This document shows positions 17,678-26,227 of a stretch of 64,000 nucleotides of DNA, in pieces. The translations under genes were made by a program, and so were the position numbers. The notes under the pieces are model-generated. The model worked only from the letters and a program-made list of their open reading frames with translations, did not search any database and was not told where the DNA came from. Source of the stretch: SFWF01 sp045539925 (lineage in GTDB: Bacteria; Bacillota; Clostridia; Oscillospirales; Acutalibacteraceae); the NCBI GenBank assembly GCA_045539925.1, contig JAZQGH010000160.1:58484-122483 (forward strand), written 5' to 3'. How positions within the stretch are numbered: position 1 is the stretch's first letter; each line of letters begins with the position of its first letter.

Positions 17678-18460
17678 ATGGATTTTATGGCACTTAATCA
17701 AATATTTAGTGAAGAATTCAACATAGACAGCATTATTGCTTTAAGACAGAACCGTTCTATCAGCAGACATAACTGGCTGGAGACAGGCAGACATACAAAC
17801 GCACTGTTTATGATAACCGACCTTCCCGCTTTTTATGAGCTCGAGGGTGGGTACCGTTTCAAAGCGGAAAAAGGTGATATACTCCTTTTGTCTAAGGGTA
17901 CACGATACTCAGTAGAATTTACTGTGCCTGATGGCAAACAGACACATCCTATGATGATAAATTTCCGCTTGACCGATGCAAACGGCAAGGAACTTTTTTT
18001 ACCGAAGGGCGTTTTCAAGCTTATGAAGGATGACGGAGGATTTTTACAGCTTTTCTCAAGTGCAACACAGCTTTATAAAAACTCCTCTATCATAATGCTT
18101 AAGGCGAAGGTTTATGAGATTATAGGAAACATATTTCCGATTGAGCCATCCGACGAATGTTCTATAGCCTACATAAACCGACATTACACCCGAAATTTTT
18201 CCATACCATATCTTGCAGAAAGGTGTGCCATGAGTGAAACAGCATACCGTAAACGGTTTAAAGAAATTACGGGGCTTTCTCCCGTTCAATATATCAACCG
18301 CCTTAAAATAGAAAAAGCCTGTGAGCTCATAAAAAGCGGTGAGCTTAATGCCACATACATATGCGAGTTTTTGAATTTTGACAGCCTTTCATATTTTTAC
18401 AGAGTATTTAAAGGGATTATGGGGGTTACACCAAAGGAGTATAAAGAGCGTATGATGTAG
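17678..18460 (+). CDS. AraC family transcriptional regulator (first paralogue)
   Basis: The 260-residue protein has an N-terminal cupin-like sensor (about 1-150; KGDILLLSKGTRYSVEF is the beta-barrel turn) and a C-terminal double helix-turn-helix of AraC type (about 165-260; IPYLAERCAMSETAYRKRFK and the YFYRVFKGIMGVTPKEYK signature). It is divergent from the DUF6259-A operon and probably controls it in response to a sugar. It is a close paralogue of the regulator at 22.5 kb: the DNA-binding halves are nearly superimposable, so both may bind the same sites. Confidence 0.92.
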   Translation: MDFMALNQIFSEEFNIDSIIALRQNRSISRHNWLETGRHTNALFMITDLPAFYELEGGYRFKAEKGDILLLSKGTRYSVEFTVPDGKQTHPMMINFRLTDANGKELFLPKGVFKLMKDDGGFLQLFSSATQLYKNSSIIMLKAKVYEIIGNIFPIEPSDECSIAYINRHYTRNFSIPYLAERCAMSETAYRKRFKEITGLSPVQYINRLKIEKACELIKSGELNATYICEFLNFDSLSYFYRVFKGIMGVTPKEYKERMM

Positions 18461-18551
18461 TTTTGTAGAAATCTGCCAAAACTTACGGACAATAGCAAGG
18501 GTTGTCTATGCAGCGGTTGACGTAAATATTGGAGATAAAAAACCGAGGAGT

Positions 18552-18588
18552 CTTAGGCGTGATGTCCTTAACGGACATTACGCCTAAG
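18552..18588. repeat. Long inverted repeat downstream of the first AraC gene
   Basis: CTTAGGCGTGATGTCC (18552-18567) and GGACATTACGCCTAAG (18573-18588) form a 16-bp stem with one G-U pair and a five-base loop. It lies about 90 bases after the AraC stop and at the edge of the solute-binding-protein remnant. It may terminate AraC transcription, although the following T-run is weak. Confidence 0.6.
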
Positions 18589-18738
18589 GCTTCGTCTTCC
18601 TGTATGTGCTTAAAGCTCAAATAAAGAGTGCTTTTGAAATATTCTCCCGTAACCTGGAAAAAGAAATCTTTGACATCTTCATTCTGGAAGGTTTCTTTAA
18701 GATCGTAATTATTAGCATCAAGATGCTGCTTCAGACAG
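18582..18738 (-). pseudogene. Remnant of an extracellular solute-binding protein gene
   Basis: On the minus strand this piece encodes NNYDLKETFQNEDVKDFFFQ followed by VTGEY and, after a gap, HIQEDEALG. The same words occur near the C-terminus of the intact solute-binding protein at 21.0-22.4 kb, and the DNA matches almost base for base. Relative to the intact gene about 140 bases are deleted and a base is inserted. Apparent coding outside this stretch comes from the flanking hairpins, so there is no functional gene here. It marks a lost second copy of the transporter component. Confidence 0.85.
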
Positions 18739-18742
18739 TAAA

Positions 18743-18782
18743 CAAAGCAAACAAGCACCCGTTGGGGTGCTTGTTTGCTTTG
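18743..18782. terminator. Strong 18-bp hairpin terminator after the secreted-protein gene
   Basis: CAAAGCAAACAAGCACCC (18743-18760) pairs perfectly with its complement at 18765-18782 around GTTG. On the minus strand the 3' arm ends GCTTTG followed by TTTACTG, consistent with termination of the secreted dockerin-like protein gene, whose stop is 30 bases away. Confidence 0.8.
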
Positions 18783-18811
18783 AAAGGATATTAAAATAGT
18801 TGATAAGCAAA

Positions 18812-20917
18812 TTACTGCGCAATAACTACGGCAACAAGGTCTAAGATATTTACATCTTCATCTCTGTTGTAGTTTCCGTTCTTTGGTGTGTCATTGCCAT
18901 CGCTAACAAGGTAGCTGCGGAGAGCGAGAATGTCTGCATCCTCGAATCCTATACCGTTCTCGTCAATATCAGCAATTGCCATTCCATGAATGCGGAGCAT
19001 AGGTGTCTTGGTATCATCCTGTACAGCGTACCAAGTGTCACCGCTAAAGCCAACCATATTTTCGAGAGCGGCTGCGCCCTTCATATTTGCAGCACTAAGC
19101 TGAGTGCTTCCCACAGCTGATGAATTGGAGTATACACCGTTATATGCTTTAGCAAGGTCGGTCTCTGCGGATGCAGCAAACTTTGATCTTGTGCCGTCAG
19201 TAGCTGCATACCAAGGCTTTGCACCGATAGAATAAATATTGGTAGCCTTATAGAAACAATTATACGCATTACCGATAAATCCGTTTGCACGCTGAGAATT
19301 TGATTTCTCTGAAGAAATTGTTGCAGCAGAGTAGCAGTTCTCGAAAGAAAGATATCCAGCTTCGGTTCCGTACCAAGCCGAGCCTAAGAAACCGCCTGCA
19401 CCACTGGCACTAGCACCTGAAGTTTCCTGTATTACCGAAACGGATGCATCTGCAAAGCAGTTTGTAAAGTTTGCTGCAGCATCAGTAGTATTTTTAGCAG
19501 GAAAATATCTTCCTGCGAAGGCGCCTGCGCAAAGTTGTGCCCATATCTGCGACTCTTTTATACCAAGGTTTTTAACCGTTACACCTTGAGCTATTACAGG
19601 GAAAAGACCTGCATTTGCATCAGTTCCAACTTTATCAGCATCAGCAGGATACCAAAGTCCGTAAATGCAATAACCGTCGCCATCAAGGGAAAAATTAACG
19701 AATCTATCAGCGTTTTTACCTGTCAGCCACATGTTATTGTATGCTGCTGACTCCCAGTTATCTTTAAATACATCGTTTAAATAGATATTGCCCGAAAGTT
19801 TATAATGCTCGATAGTATTGGTACTGTCTATAGCACCTTTTTTACTTGCCATATACGCAAGCTCTTCGCCTGAAGAAATGATATAGGGGTCAGACTCTGT
19901 ACCCGAGCCATCAAGAGTATTGTCTGAAAGTCCACCCCAAACATCCTCGGAAAGACCCTTAAATACCTTAAGGGTGGGAAGTTTTCCGTCTACTGCTGCA
20001 AAGGCATTTCCGAGCGAGAGAGTGTTTCCTTCGAAGAAAGTACCGATATTACCTTCCTCTGCAGAAAGATTTTGAGAACAGTTGATTCCGATAGTAGTTC
20101 CGCTATATCTAAAGCTGTTGGTTGCATATACATTTTCAAGCGTAAATCTATCCCAGTTCCATGCATCCGCAAATACTGCACCAGCCTTATATGTGCTGTT
20201 TATAGTCCCGTTCATTACGGCAACTGTAGCCTGCGAATAGCAGTTTTTAACAAGGGTAGTAGTGCCTGACGCAGGGCTACCGCTACCCAGAATTGCACTG
20301 GAATTGTGACCGTAAAAATATGCAGAGTCGCCTACATAACAGTTTTCAACAGTAACCGCTGCACTGTTCATATTTCCTATAATACCTGATGCTGTTCCGT
20401 GTTCATAGGAAACATATGCATCCTCAAGACCGAGGTTTTTAACAGCAGCACCGTCTGCTGCATTAGAAATAAGCGCACAAGCGTATCTGAAGTCGTAAGT
20501 ATCATTATCTGTACGTTGGTCCTCAGAAACTTCGCCCTTAAAATAGAGGCCGCGAACAACGTGTCCGTCACCATCGATAGTTCCTGCAAATTTTTTATTT
20601 GAGGTGTTCCAACTCTTAAGCTCCGCAAGGGCAGCATCGTCGAGAGGCTCGGTGCCCTCAGCGTTGTAAACTACGCCTACACCATTTTCGATTTTTACAG
20701 TGATATCGTTTATCACGATATCGTTTGCTAACTTGTAATAGGTTTTTGTTGTGCTTGTAACTGCGGCAAGAAGCTCATCTGCGGTGTATATAAGCTCGGT
20801 ATCGGCTTCGGTCTCTGCCGCATCCGCTGTTGCAGTTACTGAACCTGAAATCATACAAGCTACCAGAAGAGCGAAGCATAGCAACATGCTTATTCCCTTT
20901 TGTAATGCTTTTTTCAT
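18812..20917 (-). CDS. Secreted repeat protein with C-terminal dockerin-like domain
   Basis: The 701-residue protein starts with a signal peptide (basic KK-LQK, then MLLCFALLVACMISGS); the LVAC word could be a lipobox, but an AxA site near residue 32 is also present. Two related segments (IYTADELLAAV...KLANDIVIND near 43 and ISSGEELAYM...KLSGNIYLND near 347) begin beta-helical, GLUG-like regions. The C-terminus, DIDENGIGFEDADILALRSY then NYNRDEDVNILDLVAVV, has two EF-hand-like loops as in type I dockerin domains. It is probably surface displayed or part of an extracellular complex acting on glycans. No catalytic domain is recognised. Confidence 0.72.
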   Translation of the reverse strand: MKKALQKGISMLLCFALLVACMISGSVTATADAAETEADTELIYTADELLAAVTSTTKTYYKLANDIVINDITVKIENGVGVVYNAEGTEPLDDAALAELKSWNTSNKKFAGTIDGDGHVVRGLYFKGEVSEDQRTDNDTYDFRYACALISNAADGAAVKNLGLEDAYVSYEHGTASGIIGNMNSAAVTVENCYVGDSAYFYGHNSSAILGSGSPASGTTTLVKNCYSQATVAVMNGTINSTYKAGAVFADAWNWDRFTLENVYATNSFRYSGTTIGINCSQNLSAEEGNIGTFFEGNTLSLGNAFAAVDGKLPTLKVFKGLSEDVWGGLSDNTLDGSGTESDPYIISSGEELAYMASKKGAIDSTNTIEHYKLSGNIYLNDVFKDNWESAAYNNMWLTGKNADRFVNFSLDGDGYCIYGLWYPADADKVGTDANAGLFPVIAQGVTVKNLGIKESQIWAQLCAGAFAGRYFPAKNTTDAAANFTNCFADASVSVIQETSGASASGAGGFLGSAWYGTEAGYLSFENCYSAATISSEKSNSQRANGFIGNAYNCFYKATNIYSIGAKPWYAATDGTRSKFAASAETDLAKAYNGVYSNSSAVGSTQLSAANMKGAAALENMVGFSGDTWYAVQDDTKTPMLRIHGMAIADIDENGIGFEDADILALRSYLVSDGNDTPKNGNYNRDEDVNILDLVAVVIAQ

Positions 20918-21021
20918 AGAAATTCTCCTTTTGTAGTTCGGTTTTCCGAACTATCTCGTTAATTATAACATATTAGAGTATTTATGAATTCATTTGCTAA
21001 AGTGATAGCCCACTTAGATTA

Positions 21022-22350
21022 CTATTCTGGCTTATTTAGTTTGCCTGAGGCTTCGTCGTCCTGTATCTGCTTAAGCTCACTATCAATTATCTCGTTAGCC
21101 TTATCACACATTTGATTCATTATGTGCAGATTAGAGTCGATATAGGTCTTCATCTGATCAGGCGAAACTTCACTCCAGGCTGCGTTGTAATTTTCGCCCA
21201 TACCTACAGCACTTACTAAGCCGAGATAATGAAGAGTGGTTTCGGAATATTCTCCCGTAACCTGGAAAAAGAAATCTCTAACATCTTCATTCTGGAAGGT
21301 TTCTTCAAGATCGTAATTGTTAACATCAAGATACTCTCTGAGGAAAAGACCTGCCGCAACAGGGTTGTCGGTTCCGTCGATAAGTCCCCAGCCTCTGTAT
21401 ATACCCGATACCTGATGTTCTGATTCTTCGTTCCATTTAGGCATATAGGTCGCGGCAAGATGGTCGGGGTTAATCTGGGTGAAATATCCTGTCCTCTTTA
21501 GAGCAAAGCAGTTGGTGATTGCCATTCCGTGTCTTCCGTCCTGAAAATCGCTTCGGCTTAAGGTAACAAGACCGTCTGTATGCATCTGTGACAGGAAATT
21601 CATTACTTCATAAAGATGGTCATCCACCATCGAATGTACACGGTCATCCTTATAGGCGAAAAACGCAGAGCCTGCTGCTGCAAGTACAGGGTTACCTATA
21701 AGGCAGGCACCTGTATATTCTTTACCTAAAGAAGAAACGTCTGCGGCGGCTTTACGGAAATTAGCAAAGGTCCATTTACCTGCCTCGTAATAGTCTGCAG
21801 GAGATGTAATATTGTTGCTTTCGAAAATGTGTTTGTTGTATACACAGATATCTACCTCAGACCACACGTTGGAAACGGTATCCACAAGATAAGGATGTCC
21901 TGCAAGTGTGGATGCCTTCACTAAGGAGTGATTCCAGATAGGATCGGTAAGATCGAGAAAAGCCGCATCCAGAGGCTGCATTACATTTAGCGATGCAGGG
22001 AATGTTCCGTTTTCGAAGAAGACATCTCCCTGTGTTCCTGCCGCAATATCAGCTGATATGGTACTTACATACTTAGACTGTTCTACAAGCTGAATATTAA
22101 CCTTTATGCCGTATTTATTCTCGAACTTTTCTACGGCAGGTCCGTCTTCGTTAAGATTTGGGTCCTTCCATGTAACATAGGTAATCTCAGTACCACGGTA
22201 GTCCTCAGGATTGACTCCTTCGGCAATTCCGTTGCTTACACCAGAGCTGTCGTTTGAGCTCCCTTCTCCATTGCCGCAGCCTGCGCCAAAGGAAGCAATA
22301 AGTGCTATCACCACAATGAGAGCCATAAAACGAGTAAATAATTTTGACAT
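21022..22350 (-). CDS. ABC transporter solute-binding lipoprotein (family 1)
   Basis: The 442-residue protein has a lipoprotein signal (LIASFGAGC lipobox, Cys about 25) followed by a Ser/Asn-rich linker and a family 1 periplasmic-binding fold (EITYVTWKDPNLNEDGPAVEKFENKYGIKV). Such proteins deliver oligosaccharides to membrane permeases of the CUT1 type. No permease or ATPase gene is present in this window, so the partner must be encoded elsewhere. It is divergent from an AraC regulator that probably controls it. The C-terminal part is duplicated as a remnant at 18.6 kb. Confidence 0.9.
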   Translation of the reverse strand: MSKLFTRFMALIVVIALIASFGAGCGNGEGSSNDSSGVSNGIAEGVNPEDYRGTEITYVTWKDPNLNEDGPAVEKFENKYGIKVNIQLVEQSKYVSTISADIAAGTQGDVFFENGTFPASLNVMQPLDAAFLDLTDPIWNHSLVKASTLAGHPYLVDTVSNVWSEVDICVYNKHIFESNNITSPADYYEAGKWTFANFRKAAADVSSLGKEYTGACLIGNPVLAAAGSAFFAYKDDRVHSMVDDHLYEVMNFLSQMHTDGLVTLSRSDFQDGRHGMAITNCFALKRTGYFTQINPDHLAATYMPKWNEESEHQVSGIYRGWGLIDGTDNPVAAGLFLREYLDVNNYDLEETFQNEDVRDFFFQVTGEYSETTLHYLGLVSAVGMGENYNAAWSEVSPDQMKTYIDSNLHIMNQMCDKANEIIDSELKQIQDDEASGKLNKPE

Positions 22351-22441
22351 AAATGTCCACCTTTCTGAAATAAATATTTATCTTTTTATCATATACCTGC
22401 TTATAGTTTGATTTTATCATTATGATTTGGTAGATTCAATC

Positions 22442-22488
22442 CATAAAACAAAAAAGTTATTCCATTTTTCGGTTTTTTGTGTTAAAAT
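22442..22488 (+). promoter_or_regulatory. Promoter of the second AraC gene, shared motif with the first
   Basis: CATAAAACAAAAAAG, then TTCCATTTTTCGG, TTTTTTGTG and TAAAAT repeat the block found upstream of the first AraC gene with the same spacing. The conservation across an otherwise diverged intergenic region suggests a common operator or an ancestral duplication. Confidence 0.65.
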
Positions 22489-22504
22489 AAAAAGGGTGAT
22501 TTCT

Positions 22505-23302
22505 ATGAACTTAAAAGAATTTAAAAAAATTTTTACTACAGATTGCAACATTGACCATATTTCCGCCTGTGCTGTCGTCGGTTCAACCTGCAACAAATAC
22601 AGCTGTTTGCTTAATCCAAGACGTTCTGACGGCATTATTCTTTCAGGTGAATTTCCCTCGGTTTATGAGTACGATAACGGACAACGTTTTTACTCAAAGC
22701 CCGGCGATATTCTGTTTTTGCCTAAGGGATCACGTTATACTAAAACAATTCAGAATTATGGATCTGCTAAAACCTCGACGCACTATCTTATCAACTTTCG
22801 CATAACCGACAATAGCGGAGAACCAATAAATCTATCATCAGAAATTCTGAAACTCAGCAGTTATGACGAGACTTATAAACATACATTTATCAGTATTGAA
22901 AAATGCTACCGCAACGGAGATGTAATGGGGCTCAAATCAAGGCTCTTCAAGCTTTTAGGCGACCTGATGCCGTCAGATGCTGATAACGAATGCTGTATAA
23001 CATATATTAAAAATCACTATACTCATAACTTCTCGATACCCGAGCTTGCACGAAGATGCGCTATGAGCGAGACCACATACAGAAAACGTTTTAAAGAAAT
23101 TACCGGACTTTCCCCCGTACAGTATATAAACCGACTTAAAATAGAAAAAGCCTGCGAAATGCTCAGCTCGGGAGAATTTTCTCCTGCATATATAAGTGAC
23201 TTTCTGAGCTTTTACAGTGCGTCCTATTTCTATAAGATATTTAAAGATGTTACAGGAACTACACCAAACGAATACAAAAAGAACAGTGGAGCAATTCTTT
23301 AG
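22505..23302 (+). CDS. AraC family transcriptional regulator (second paralogue)
   Basis: The 265-residue protein has the same plan as the regulator at 17.7 kb: a cupin-type N-terminal sensor (KPGDILFLPKGSRYTKT) and a C-terminal AraC double helix-turn-helix (IPELARRCAMSETTYRKRFK, then YFYKIFKDVTGTTPNEYK). The ATG at 22505 is chosen because GGGTGAT precedes it in the position equivalent to the paralogue. It is divergent from the solute-binding lipoprotein. Its stop codon lies in the loop of its own terminator hairpin. Confidence 0.92.
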   Translation: MNLKEFKKIFTTDCNIDHISACAVVGSTCNKYSCLLNPRRSDGIILSGEFPSVYEYDNGQRFYSKPGDILFLPKGSRYTKTIQNYGSAKTSTHYLINFRITDNSGEPINLSSEILKLSSYDETYKHTFISIEKCYRNGDVMGLKSRLFKLLGDLMPSDADNECCITYIKNHYTHNFSIPELARRCAMSETTYRKRFKEITGLSPVQYINRLKIEKACEMLSSGEFSPAYISDFLSFYSASYFYKIFKDVTGTTPNEYKKNSGAIL

Positions 23303-23325
23303 AATGCTCCACTGTTCTTTTCATC
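23281..23325 (+). terminator. Intrinsic terminator overlapping the AraC stop codon
   Basis: GAACAGTGGAGC, one bulged A, and ATTCT pair with AGAATGCTCCACTGTTC, followed by TTTTCATCC. The last codons and the TAG lie within the hairpin. Confidence 0.85.
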
Positions 23326-23531
23326 CTAATATTAGTATGACAGACATTTGCGGTCTCGTGGTAGGAATATATCTCGACAGGGTAATCGCTATTACCTATC
23401 GAAAGCCTTCCTATACGAAAGCACAGACAGTCTTTTGAATAGAGATCGGAAAACAGATTTTTACGTTCTTCCCTTTTCATAAGGCTTAAGTTGTAGCTGA
23501 ATGAGCCGCTAATTACCACCGCCGTTTCCTG
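23326..23531 (-). pseudogene. Remnant resembling a GH30-type glycosidase
   Basis: On the minus strand, right after the DUF6259-B stop codon, an open stretch without a start encodes SFSYNLSLMKREERKNLFSD followed by LYSKDCLCFRIGRLSIGNSD and YPVEIYSY. This order (Ser-rich strand, 'LMxxEERxxL' helix, then GRxxIGxxDY and YSY) resembles the early part of the GH30 catalytic barrel. It has about 65 residues, against more than 400 for the enzyme, and is cut by the AraC terminator on one side and the DUF6259-B stop on the other. It probably derives from a third hydrolase gene lost from the operon. Confidence 0.5.
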
Positions 23532-23539
23532 TCAAGCGA

Positions 23540-25546
23540 TTATAATTCTATAAAGCAAACAGCATCCGGTTTAATGGCAACCTGCTTTGTTGTGCCTGTT
23601 TTCTTGTTTTTATAAACCAGTGAGGCTGACTCGTCCGAATTATTCCATACTGCTACGCCTAAGCTTCCGTCATCCGAAAGATATGCTTTGTTTCGCACGC
23701 GAAAACTATCTCCGCTAACCTCAAATCCGTCTTCGTCGACAAATTTTCCATAAGAAAAATATTTTTCGTACATTTTTCTCAGTTTAAGCACCTCGGAAAG
23801 GTATGCACTATATCTCGGAATATCTTCGGGGACGCCTGCACAACGGAAAATCGACAAATCGTACGCAAGGCCATAAATAAAGCTGTAGTTTATATTGTCA
23901 TGCAAATTGGTTTCATCCATTGCACTTTCGCGATTGGTCATTATTATCTCAGGGAAGGTATATCTGAACATTTCGGGCATTCGATTTAAGTCTCTCGGCT
24001 TGAAACCGTTTGGTTGGACAACATCCATGTGCTGAGCAAAAACATCAATGCAATGCTCCTGCATAATTGACTTATCTTCCCCTGCTTTCTTAGTAAGTCT
24101 GCGAAGATCAGCAAATCTTGCCGCCCGCGAGCTTCTTGTTTCGTTTGGCTTAGAGTGATCGTGATTTTCGTCAAAGCAAAGAAGCGGGCGTGTGCCACCA
24201 AGATCAAAAAGGACCGCATCGGCACCAACCGAAAGGCAATATTTTGCAGATTCTTGCATCTTTTTATGCCACTGATCCGAGCCTGAGCAGCTGCAATACT
24301 GATCCTTGGGAAGATTGAAAAATTTACGGTAAGTAGCATCGGCCGAATAGGTTTCGCTGTATTTTACAAAATCTCCTTCAAAGTTTCTCAGTAATGTTTT
24401 ATCACCGTTTTCAAAAAGAAAGAAATCGCTTTGCTTATCGACTACGGTATAGCTTAAGAACATTACCACTTTACCGCCGTTTTTGTGTACGTAGTCTATG
24501 CCGTTTTTAAAATCTTCGACATACTTGGGGTCTATCCAGTAGTTGGGGCGCATTCTGGCAAAGCCGTATTGAGGCCAACCAAGAATATACAAGGTATTTA
24601 AACCTACCTTTTTCAGTTGATCGAACAGACGGGGTATGTCAGAAAAATGATAATTAAATTCGCCCGATTGTGTGCGGAATATAACACGTAGCCAACCCTG
24701 AAACTCCTGAGCCCATTTTGGCCGTATTGGCGGATTCCAATTAAAATCTTTTTCCATTACACTACGATATAGCTTTGCTCCGCTGTGCCAATCTCCTTCA
24801 AGGATGGCATAAACCAGAGGTGGCGTAATGTAGTTTTCTCCGTTTTTGATAAAAGGAAATTGACAGACTCCCAGCCTTAGTGCTGCTTCATCTGCATTTC
24901 TTTCAATATGAAGCGACAGTGTGCGTATTTTTGTGTCGTGGTTTCCTACGTAGATGCTCTCTTTTGCGTTATAAAGGGAAAACCACTGCATCGTACCAAC
25001 TCCCGGATAGGGTACGTCGATATAAGAGCGAATATGGTCGGGTCTTTCGTATTTTCTGCCTCCGAGAGGTGCAAATTTATAAAGATCGTTATGTATGGGG
25101 TCAGGGACGTTTACACCGAGAGTATTCGGCAATAACAGATTGTCCTGTGTTCCATCGCCGCAAAGAGCACCGATTCCCGAAAAAGCTGTTGTTTGAAGCT
25201 CGTTTATATATACGGGAGAATTATTTTTGATTTCCGCCGTAACAGTTAAGCTTTGCTTATTAAGAACAAAGCTGTAACTCAGGGAAATATCAAGCTCTCC
25301 GTCGGGACCTATAAGCTTATCGTATTTTACATTAAGCGTTTCGCCTTTTAACCAAATAGAGGGGGCACTCTGCTCGGCGGCATTAACGCTTCGCTCGTAG
25401 TAATCTTCATACTGGTATATAAGACGGAAAAGCTCCCCCTTTTTTGCACAGTATTCATTACCGCTTTTCAGATTTTTAACCGAAACAACAAATGCTTTTT
25501 CGTCAAGCGAATAGGATAAATATTCATTTTTTAACGTATATATCAT
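23540..25546 (-). CDS. DUF6259-type glycoside hydrolase-like protein (B copy)
   Basis: The 668-residue soluble protein has an N-terminal beta-sandwich (about 1-270) and a barrel (about 280-590). It is shorter than and strongly diverged from the DUF6259 protein at 14.6 kb but shares its architecture. ADAVLFDLGG (Asp about 448) and SIMQEHCIDVF (Glu about 497) are spaced 49 residues apart, against 48 for the Asp/Glu pair of the A copy, which supports their being the catalytic acids. It lies three bases after the aldolase stop, as the last intact gene of the SDR-dehydratase-aldolase operon. It lacks a signal peptide. Substrate unknown. Confidence 0.72.
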   Translation of the reverse strand: MIYTLKNEYLSYSLDEKAFVVSVKNLKSGNEYCAKKGELFRLIYQYEDYYERSVNAAEQSAPSIWLKGETLNVKYDKLIGPDGELDISLSYSFVLNKQSLTVTAEIKNNSPVYINELQTTAFSGIGALCGDGTQDNLLLPNTLGVNVPDPIHNDLYKFAPLGGRKYERPDHIRSYIDVPYPGVGTMQWFSLYNAKESIYVGNHDTKIRTLSLHIERNADEAALRLGVCQFPFIKNGENYITPPLVYAILEGDWHSGAKLYRSVMEKDFNWNPPIRPKWAQEFQGWLRVIFRTQSGEFNYHFSDIPRLFDQLKKVGLNTLYILGWPQYGFARMRPNYWIDPKYVEDFKNGIDYVHKNGGKVVMFLSYTVVDKQSDFFLFENGDKTLLRNFEGDFVKYSETYSADATYRKFFNLPKDQYCSCSGSDQWHKKMQESAKYCLSVGADAVLFDLGGTRPLLCFDENHDHSKPNETRSSRAARFADLRRLTKKAGEDKSIMQEHCIDVFAQHMDVVQPNGFKPRDLNRMPEMFRYTFPEIIMTNRESAMDETNLHDNINYSFIYGLAYDLSIFRCAGVPEDIPRYSAYLSEVLKLRKMYEKYFSYGKFVDEDGFEVSGDSFRVRNKAYLSDDGSLGVAVWNNSDESASLVYKNKKTGTTKQVAIKPDAVCFIEL

Positions 25547-25549
25547 ATT

Positions 25550-26227
25550 TTAGTCCTCACATTCACAGATTACATCGTTGGGATTAGTTGCCTCTTTGAT
25601 TTTATTGAAATGAAGCATTGTAAGGCGGGTTATTTCCGTATAATCTTCCTTTTCAATAAGTTCGGGTTTAAGGATGGAGGCGCCTGTGCCGAGTGCTACT
25701 GCACCGTTTTTTAAAAACAGTTCTATAGTATCAGGGTTAACACCACCCGTACAGATAAGGGGAACGTGGGAAATGGGAGAGGTGATATTTTTAAGATAGC
25801 CGATATCGTCCTTTGTTATGGGGAAAAACTTGACATAGTCGGCTCCTGCGTTATATGCGACCATAATCTCAGATGGGGTGAAGGCTCCCGGGATGGAAAG
25901 CATACCAAACTCTTTAGTGTGTTTTATTACCTCAATGTCGGTGTTTGGAGAAATAATAAAGCTTGATCCCGCCTCCTTTGCCACCTTGACCTGCTCTTTA
26001 GAAAGAACTGTTCCTGCGCCAACCAGAACATCATCGCCAAGGGTAGATTTTATAATTTTTATTTTTTCTGCGGTATCGTCAAGGGTGTTTTCGTCCCTTT
26101 GATCAAAGGTGACCTCCATTACACGGGCACCACCGTCATAGAGGGCTTTTGCCAGATTTTCAACCTTCTCCAGAGGAATTCCGCGCAGAATTACTATAAG
26201 CTTCTGTTCCTCTATAAACCTATTCAT
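25550..26227 (-). CDS. KDPG/KHG aldolase (2-keto-3-deoxy-phosphogluconate aldolase)
   Basis: The 225-residue class I aldolase of the Eda family cleaves 2-keto-3-deoxy-6-phospho sugar acids to pyruvate and glyceraldehyde-3-phosphate. RVMEVTFDQRD holds the conserved Glu, GAGTVLSKEQV the phosphate loop and DYVKFFPI the Schiff-base lysine (about residue 130). GGVNPDTIELFLKNGAVALG forms the second phosphate site. The start overlaps the dehydratase stop by eight bases. No KDG kinase is encoded nearby, so either a distant kinase supplies the phosphate or the enzyme takes the unphosphorylated keto acid. Confidence 0.92.
   Translation of the reverse strand: MNRFIEEQKLIVILRGIPLEKVENLAKALYDGGARVMEVTFDQRDENTLDDTAEKIKIIKSTLGDDVLVGAGTVLSKEQVKVAKEAGSSFIISPNTDIEVIKHTKEFGMLSIPGAFTPSEIMVAYNAGADYVKFFPITKDDIGYLKNITSPISHVPLICTGGVNPDTIELFLKNGAVALGTGASILKPELIEKEDYTEITRLTMLHFNKIKEATNPNDVICECED

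Noticed and set aside
18483..18758. Open frame of 91 codons on the minus strand
   Set aside because: Its first codons lie inside a terminator hairpin with no ribosome binding site, and its body is a deleted fragment of the nearby solute-binding protein gene. Recorded as a remnant instead.
20377..20637. Overlapping 86-codon frame inside the secreted protein gene
   Set aside because: It has no ribosome binding site and its composition follows the main frame; it is a shadow.
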